The notes under the pieces: model-generated | What the model saw: only the letters and a program-made list of their open reading frames with translations | Databases searched by the model: none | What the model was told of the DNA's origin: nothing | Part shown: positions 58,728-64,000 of the stretch, piece after piece | How the letters are laid out: each line of letters starts with the position of its first letter | Numbering within the stretch: the stretch's first letter is position 1 | Made by a program: the position numbers and the translations under genes | Source: Tricholomella constricta | Lineage: Eukaryota > Basidiomycota > Agaricomycetes > Agaricales > Lyophyllaceae | Direction of reading: 5' to 3' | NCBI GenBank assembly: GCA_013368375.1 | Contig: JAACJP010000002.1 | Coordinates: 1,674,001-1,738,000, forward strand | Length of the DNA stretch: 64,000 nt

Positions 58728-59132
58728 ATGCGTTTCTCCGCTCTCGCCATCGTTGGCGCCCTCGTCGGTGCACGCTTCGCATACGCAGGAGCCTGCTGGA
58801 AGGCGGAGACATGCCGCGACAATCATTTCGAAACAAAGCAGAACATGTATGTCCTACCAAATAGAACATCCCGTTCACAAGATGACACCTTGATAAACAG
58901 GGTCTCCTTCGCTGTGAACTTCTGCGCAGGCACGCTCTCCCAGCCTTCCGCCTATGAACGTGCCGGAGTCGCGTCAGCGTTTTCAATCGGCAGTTGGGGT
59001 GGCAATATCACCAGCTGCTTGAACGCCTTCATCGGAATTGTTAATGCGTGCCATGGCACTGTCAATGGGGGAACGGCAGATTCGGGACTTGCGCATTTGG
59101 CGGTGTCGTTCGGGGATTGTGAATATCTTTGA
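58728..59132 (+). CDS. Small secreted protein with six cysteines
   Basis: The start ATG gives the signal peptide MRFSALAIVGALVGARFAYA followed by a mature part beginning GACWKAETCR. One 54-nt intron (58848-58901) joins FETKQNM to VSFAVNFCAG. The spliced product is about 116 residues, with six mature Cys (ACW, TCR, FCA, SCL, ACH, DCE), one N-glycosylation site (NIT) and Gly/Ala-rich stretches (GTVNGGTADSGLAH). It ends SFGDCEYL. A TATA-like TATAAATAG lies about 160 bp upstream. The layout fits fungal small secreted proteins, some of which are effectors. No named family was recognised, so the role is open. Confidence 0.75.
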   Translation: MRFSALAIVGALVGARFAYAGACWKAETCRDNHFETKQNMYVLPNRTSRSQDDTLINRVSFAVNFCAGTLSQPSAYERAGVASAFSIGSWGGNITSCLNAFIGIVNACHGTVNGGTADSGLAHLAVSFGDCEYL

Positions 59133-59731
59133 TAGAGTTAGACTTCGATGGTGGCGAAGGCTCGCAGCCATAGCAGATGGCGCGCCCCTAAGTATCCTTA
59201 GAATTGCTTTTTCTGCCGTTTGTGTTCCTGAATGTTAGCCTCAAACGTTTCACTCCCCGTCAATGTCACGTAGTCAGAAATCAAGTGAATGTCCTCAGGC
59301 TGGAGGACCGTTTAAAAGCCAATGTAGCAGACTGACCAGCGGTGAAACAGTTCCAGCTTGACCACACATATATACCACCAAGAACGTCTATTTGGATGGA
59401 CTGCGAACGGAATGCGTGTTAGTCCTGTGAGAATAAGGCAGGTACGGCATCTACATGAAGTACATACAAGGGTGGAGTATCGGTGTCCTATTATAGAGAG
59501 ACATACATTGCTTTGCCTTCGCCCAGGAATACTTTAAGATGGAGCATTTCTGTGATTTTGAAAGATTGAGTATGGTTGGTCCAGACATGGAGGCGTTAAT
59601 CGGTAGTAGCCTATCGTGGTGCTTTAGGGGGCCAACGCTTCAGCATCCATCTCAACTTCAGGTGGACGCGCCGTAGCCAGAAAGAAATTAGGTTCAGAAA
59701 GTGGACTACAAATATTTTGCCAGAACGCGGT
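59133..59731. other. Convergent intergenic region, no gene seen
   Basis: This lies between the 3' ends of the small secreted protein gene (plus) and the mS33 gene (minus). It presumably carries both terminators. I see no supported frame or RNA. Confidence 0.5.
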
Positions 59732-60114
59732 CTACCGCTTTCTTTGGTTTCTCCTACTGTCAGCTGAAATTCAAGAGAGAAAAATTCAGTGAATGGTCGC
59801 CGAATGAGTCTTGAAAATGACGTACCTTTCGACTTCGCCTTCTTCGGTGCGCCCTTGCCTCTCTTCTTCCGGTCCTCAATGTCCTGCAACCTCTGCTCTT
59901 CGTCTTCATCCACCAGCTCCAGCGCGGGATATTTCCGCGCTAACTGCGCGATATTGATGACGGTCGGGTAGTATTTGACCATCGAAGGGCCTCTAAGGCG
60001 TGCACGTAGGTACTTGGCTCCTGTTCGGGCGCTAGTAGGGTTGTATGATGTTTGAAAGATGGAACAGCGTAGGCGCGTCAGCGTTGTGAGCCGTGAAGGG
60101 ATAACGGCTGCCAT
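59732..60114 (-). CDS. RSM27: Mitochondrial small-subunit ribosomal protein mS33 (Rsm27)
   Basis: The start at 60114 gives MAAVIPSRLTTLTRLRCS, a basic, Ser/Thr-rich presequence, then the mS33 family core FQTSYNPTSARTGAKYLRAR and LRGPSMVKYYP. LARKYPALELVDEDEEQRLQ and a Lys-rich end (KKRGKGAPKKAKSK) follow. One intron (GTACGT...AATTTCAG) leads to the last exon ADSRRNQRKR with the stop at 59734-59732. The length of about 106 residues suits the family. The protein is part of the mitoribosome small subunit. An earlier in-frame ATG at 60150 would add MAALHLTPHLAA. The later one is preferred because the duplicated SUV3 copy starts at the equivalent codon. Confidence 0.85.
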
Positions 60115-60525
60115 GGCCGCGAGATGTGGCGTTAGGTGTAGGGCAGCCAAAGAGGCGGGTGTACGTTGCGGGAGAGAGAAACTTAAGGCCGTCTAAGTAA
60201 AATAGGACCAAATAACGCTCAGAAATTTCCTTCTCCACCGCTGCGGTGCCGTCAAAATGAGATGCTAACTAGAATCATCCATGAAGAATAATCCCAAAAA
60301 TATAAATACAGCATCCGGAGCTGAGGCTTCGCGTTATAGTTATCTGGGAGCTGGCACCAGTACAATATTTTTGCGCGTTGTTTGGTCCTATTTTATGTAG
60401 ACGCCCCTCTCCTCTGAGTCTCTGAGAGGCTCTCTCCCAGCTGCCCTACAATAACGCCACATCTCGTGGCCATGGCAGCCGCGATCCCTTCACGGCTCAC
60501 AAAGCTGACGCGCCTACGCTGTTCC
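60061..60525. promoter_or_regulatory. Divergent promoter built as an inverted duplication, mS33 / SUV3
   Basis: The two halves (about 60061-60220 and 60373-60525) are imperfect reverse complements around an axis near 60293, with about 150 bp of unique AT-rich DNA between. Shared upstream blocks are GTTTGGTCCTATTTTA-like and TAACGCCACATCTCG. The last 58 bases of each half, covering GGCCATGGCAGCCG through CTACGCTGTTCC, differ at only three positions. The duplicated parts include both start codons and the first 18 codons of each gene. Equivalent promoter boxes would let the two mitochondrial genes be regulated together; that is inference. Confidence 0.8.
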
Positions 60526-62954
60526 CCAGCAAGCAGTGCTCGAGAGTACGCGGAGCGGAGGCAAAATGGACTCGGACAACAGGGAAACTGGGGCGGGAGC
60601 TATGGCAGTTCCTCTAGGCAACCTAAATTACCCTATAGGTCCGAGAAGGAAAGTTGGGGTTCGTCTTCTAAAGGTTTCGGTGGTGACTTTAACCGGAGGA
60701 CCAACAGGCGTAGCGATGCTAAGGTGTGGAAAGAGAGGTCGTTCAACGAGTCGTCCTCTACGCCGTCTGTACCAAAGGTCGACCCAGATAATATCCCTGC
60801 TTTCTTCGAGAGCGAGGTAAAAAACTGGTCTGGGCATCGTGCGCTACCGCGACGGCTCGAATCCTTCGGTATCCCGGCAGACGAAATCCGGCCTCTCCTC
60901 AAAGCTTTCGTTCTCGCCGTTCAGTCTGGGTCTCTCTCTACGCCAGAGGGACATGAGCGCTATGGGCTCGTCCGCTTCGCACAGGACCTTTCCGACGGGC
61001 CCGTAAAGACGAATATCGACATCATCTACTCTACCATCCTCTTCACATGGGCTGCAGATCCCGCCCACGAACCGCTACTCGAGGCAGCTGGCATCCTGCC
61101 TACCACAATCGCCAAGGTCCAGGCCCTCGCACGCGCGGCGGACCGCTCGTACCCCGCCGAGGAATATTCTGATGCCCGGAGGCTGCATCGCAAGGTCATC
61201 ATGCATGTGGGCCCGACCAACAGCGGGAAGACCCACAATGCCCTTCGCGCACTCGCCGCGTCGAACTCGGGCGTGTACGCAGGCCCGTTGCGGCTGCTTG
61301 CGCACGAAATATGGGAGCGTTTGAATTTAGGGCAGATCGTGCCGCTTGGTGTGGAGGAAGCGCCGGTGCATTCGAAGACACCGCCGCCTGAGGCGGACAC
61401 GGATTCGGCACTGGATATCGGGAACGTGGCGCCTGCGGTACGGAAGTTGGGAAACCCAAAGTACGTGCGTGTATGCAACATGCGAACGGGCGAGGAGCAT
61501 AAGGTCGTGTCAGAGGCGGCCCCGCTGCTTTCGTGCACGGTCGAAATGTTGAGCATCCATAAGCAATACGACATCGCGGTTGTGGACGAGATTCAGATGA
61601 TTGCAGACGAGTCCCGAGGCAATGCATGGACGCGGGCAGTGCTGGGCTTGTGTGCGAAGGAGTTGCATCTGTGTGGTGAGGAGACGGCGGTGCCGGTCGT
61701 GAGGGAGTTATTGAAGGACACGGGTGATGAATTGATTGTAAATCGATATGAGCGGCTCACGCCGTTACACGTCGAGGAGCAGGGCCTGGAGGGCGACTTT
61801 AGCCGGGTGAGGAAAGGGGACTGTATTGTGACATTCAGCAGGAGCAATATCTTTGCGATCAAGCGGAGGATCGAAAGCATGACCTCCATGCGATGTGCCG
61901 TCGTGTACGGCATGCTTCCTCCAGAAATTCGTAGTGAGCAAGCGGCGCTCTTCAACGACCCCGATAGTGGTTATGATGTGATCATTGGCAGCGACGCGAT
62001 TGGCATGGGGCTCAACCTGTACGTGACTGCCCGTCCTCCACCACTAGCATTAAACTCTTTATCAGTAAAATTCGGCGTATCATCTTCGAAGCTGTTCGCA
62101 AATGGGATGGTGTCAGGGATCGTCCACTATCCACCTCCCAAACCAAACAGATTGCAGGTCGCGCAGGTCGATATGGGCTCCACGGCAACGAACAGCCCGG
62201 GGGGTTCACCACGGCCCTTTTCCCCGCTGATGTCGACTTCATCCGCCAGAAACTCGCCCTCAACATCCCACCGCTTCCCTTCGCGCGCATTGGGCCTACG
62301 AAAGAAAGCTTCGCTGCCCTCTTCACCGCGATGCCGCCAGACTGCTCGACACATGCGATCTTTGACGCGCACCAATACATTTCCCGGCTGCCGCCGATCC
62401 TCCGGTTCTCAGAGATGGGCGAGGAACGCCTGCGCGAGATGTGTGACTTCGTGGATAGTCGCGGCGCGGGGCTGCCTGTCGCCGACCGTCTCACGCTCGT
62501 GCAGGCGCCCATCCCGTGGCGCGACGCTACATGCCTCGAAATTATCTCCCGCTTCGTAAAGATGCTCAGGGACGACATGAATGTGGACCTCGTCAAGACA
62601 CTGCACGAGACGGACTTCATGGTGAATCTTGAGCTGATCGAGAACAAAATGAACGGCAACGCGAGGTCACGCACGAGTTCGGAGATGCTTGCGTCACTCG
62701 AGTCGTTCCATAAAGCGCTCGTGGTGTATGTGTGGATGAGCTTCCGCCAGCCGGTGGCGTGGAATCAGCATACGGAGGTGGCGGAGCTGAAGGACCGGGT
62801 AGAGAAGGCGCTGGAATGGACGTTGCAGGCGCTCACAAAGAACCAACCTAGGCATTGGAAGGAGCATCTGAACACCCAGCGGAACGAGAGGACGATTCCG
62901 TACCGCAACCTTAGACAGCTAAAGACGGAGCAGGCACTTGCAGCTTCCGCATAA
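60472..62954 (+). CDS. SUV3: Mitochondrial ATP-dependent RNA helicase Suv3
   Basis: This is the helicase of the mitochondrial RNA degradosome. The presequence MAAAIPSRLTKLTRLRCS is followed by a Gly/Ser/Arg-rich linker. The N-terminal domain has NIPAFFESEVKNW and RLESFGIPADEIRPLLKAFV. The motor has Walker A GPTNSGKT (about residue 247), YAGPLRLLAHEIW, motif II DEIQM (about 372), VVYGMLPPEIRSEQA and SDAIGMGLNL. An intron (62019-62065) interrupts before KIRRIIFEAVRKWDG and motif VI TKQIAGRAGRYG. C-terminal domains follow (PPILRFSEMGEERLREMCDF) and the protein of about 811 residues ends QALAASA. Two exons only. The 5' end, including the presequence, is duplicated from (or into) the neighbouring mS33 gene. 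Confidence 0.93.
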
Positions 62955-63661
62955 TTTACTCACTAACTATATGTATAGACCCCTACTCGCAGTCATACAG
63001 TATCATATGGATTAATGGCGTTTTAAACGCGTGTTGATGTCCTCAGGGGCAATGGTGGTAATCACGAAGGTTGGACGCTTCCTCTGATTGTTTCCTCGAC
63101 CTTCAAGCTTCAAGTGTCAACGGCAATTAATAATTCGAGCATCCTCGATTCCTAGACAAAGGACAACGTCAGTTCGTTGATGATGGTATCCAGCTCCTTG
63201 AACTAGAGATAAAATAGGTCTAACTCGAAATTCTGTAAGTATGTGAGCGTCTGGTCCTTCCAATTAACAACGGAGGCCTAAACACCTGTATTGATTTTCT
63301 AGCTACGGTCTGATATATTTCTTCCCATTTTTCTGGAGTACGCCCAGCCAGCGTATCGCCCTCAGCAGGGTCTATTGAATATCACTATCACCCAAACTTG
63401 GATGACAATGGCAACAGACGACGTTGACGTCGATACTTACGTTTGGTTGGCTTTGCATTACCCAAGCTCCTTTCAACTTCCATCACGATTGTGACCTTTT
63501 AAAAGGAAAGCTCAAGCAATTCGACTTTTTATTCTTCCCTCAACTCGACGCCCCGCTGTGCAGGAATATCGCTCGCTTACTCCAATTTTCGCGGCAGGCT
63601 CCCACGAAATATTCATCTTCCAACAGGAAACCGCCATCTTACTGAACGACAGAAATCAACC
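62955..63661. other. Intergenic region before the last gene
   Basis: This holds the SUV3 terminator region and, further right, the promoter of the secreted-protein gene. The frame at 63424-63645 has no family pattern and overlaps the expected 5' untranslated region. A pyrimidine-rich stretch lies near 63520-63545. Nothing else is seen. Confidence 0.45.
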
Positions 63662-64000
63662 ATGATTACCTCCACTCTTTTCACCCTCCTCGCCGCCCTT
63701 ATTATTTCCTTCGCCACCTTTACCAGCGCCCTGCCAACAATCGCAGGCGCATCTGCGAACTCCGTTGCTCTCAAAGCGCCCACGCCCGGGCCGCGCAGCC
63801 TCCTGGGGCGCTCTTATCTCCGCCATAATCTCGCCCTTGCCAATGTCCTCTCCAGAGTCATCCTGCCGACGGTAGATGAGTTCTCAGGGCGCGCAGACCG
63901 TTTTGAGGTCCTTCAGCGCAGACGCGCAGCTCGTAGGTCCATTGCACGCGGCTTGAAGGTTCACGCGCAAGACCATGGGGACGCGGGAAACAATCTGCTA
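63662..64000 (+). CDS. Secreted protein, 5' part only
   Basis: The ATG at 63662 (context AACCATGATT) opens a frame that stays open to the right edge. It codes for MITSTLFTLLAALIISFATF with a predicted cleavage near TSALP, a clear signal peptide. The following mature part has GASANSVALKAPTPGPRSLL, an Arg-rich stretch (LQRRRAARRSIARG) and no cysteine so far. The domain cannot be named from 113 residues. The Arg-rich stretch after a propeptide-like region could be a processing site, but this is only a guess. The gene continues beyond the window. Confidence 0.6.
   Translation, partial: MITSTLFTLLAALIISFATFTSALPTIAGASANSVALKAPTPGPRSLLGRSYLRHNLALANVLSRVILPTVDEFSGRADRFEVLQRRRAARRSIARGLKVHAQDHGDAGNNLL

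Noticed and set aside
1..64000. CRISPR arrays, operons and ribosome binding sites
   Set aside because: The DNA is eukaryotic with spliceosomal introns; direct repeats here are minisatellites without unique spacers.

Overview
This is nuclear DNA from a filamentous basidiomycete, most likely an Agaricomycete. Protein genes on both strands are split by many 45-90 nt GT-AG introns with CTNA-type branch sites, and the gene set is fungal: THI20-type bifunctional thiamine enzyme, NGG1/ADA3, RPA34, ARG82-type inositol multikinase, NatC subunit, mitochondrial mS33 and SUV3, PL14 lyase. No species name can be given from the sequence alone. All gene models were built by eye from reading frames and splice signals.

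Region 1 (1-15751) is an accessory island: a minus-strand array of six related genes for single-pass membrane proteins. Each has a signal peptide, a small ectodomain, a Ser/Thr/Pro-rich stalk, one membrane helix starting with a VGAIVGG-type motif, and an acidic tail. The first four start codons lie 3.4-3.7 kb apart and their upstream flanks were duplicated with them. Copy 4 looks intact. Copy 1 runs off the left edge. Copy 2 has lost its ectodomain. Copy 3 carries a hAT-type MITE in its stalk exon. Copy 6 seems frameshifted. Copies 2 and 5 have coding minisatellites in the stalk.

Region 2 (15752-28500) begins with gene-poor DNA and a 970-bp Mutator-like foldback element inserted 115 bp upstream of THI20. 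Then come an endonuclease III gene (NTH1), an unknown divergent neighbour, and an unknown gene whose C-terminal coiled coil is cut off by an in-frame stop.

Region 3 (29178-42628) is compact housekeeping DNA: a 1356-residue TPR / CCCH-zinc-finger protein with four copies of an unnamed domain, a RING/coiled-coil protein, RPA34, NGG1/ADA3, an SLC41-type magnesium transporter and a secreted polysaccharide lyase. Two divergent promoters separate gene pairs here.

Region 4 (43188-47990) is a pair of about 1.15-kb inverted repeats flanking the inositol polyphosphate multikinase gene. Next is a divergent pair, mitochondrial tryptophanyl-tRNA synthetase and the NatC subunit NAA35, and then a lone intronless, atypical P450-like gene in gene-poor DNA.

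Region 5 (58728-64000) holds a small secreted Cys-containing protein, the divergent pair mS33 / SUV3, and the 5' end of another secreted-protein gene. The mS33/SUV3 promoter is an inverted duplication that gives both mitochondrial proteins nearly the same N-terminal targeting peptide. This inverted duplication and the multi-domain TPR/CCCH protein are the two most interesting items in the window.
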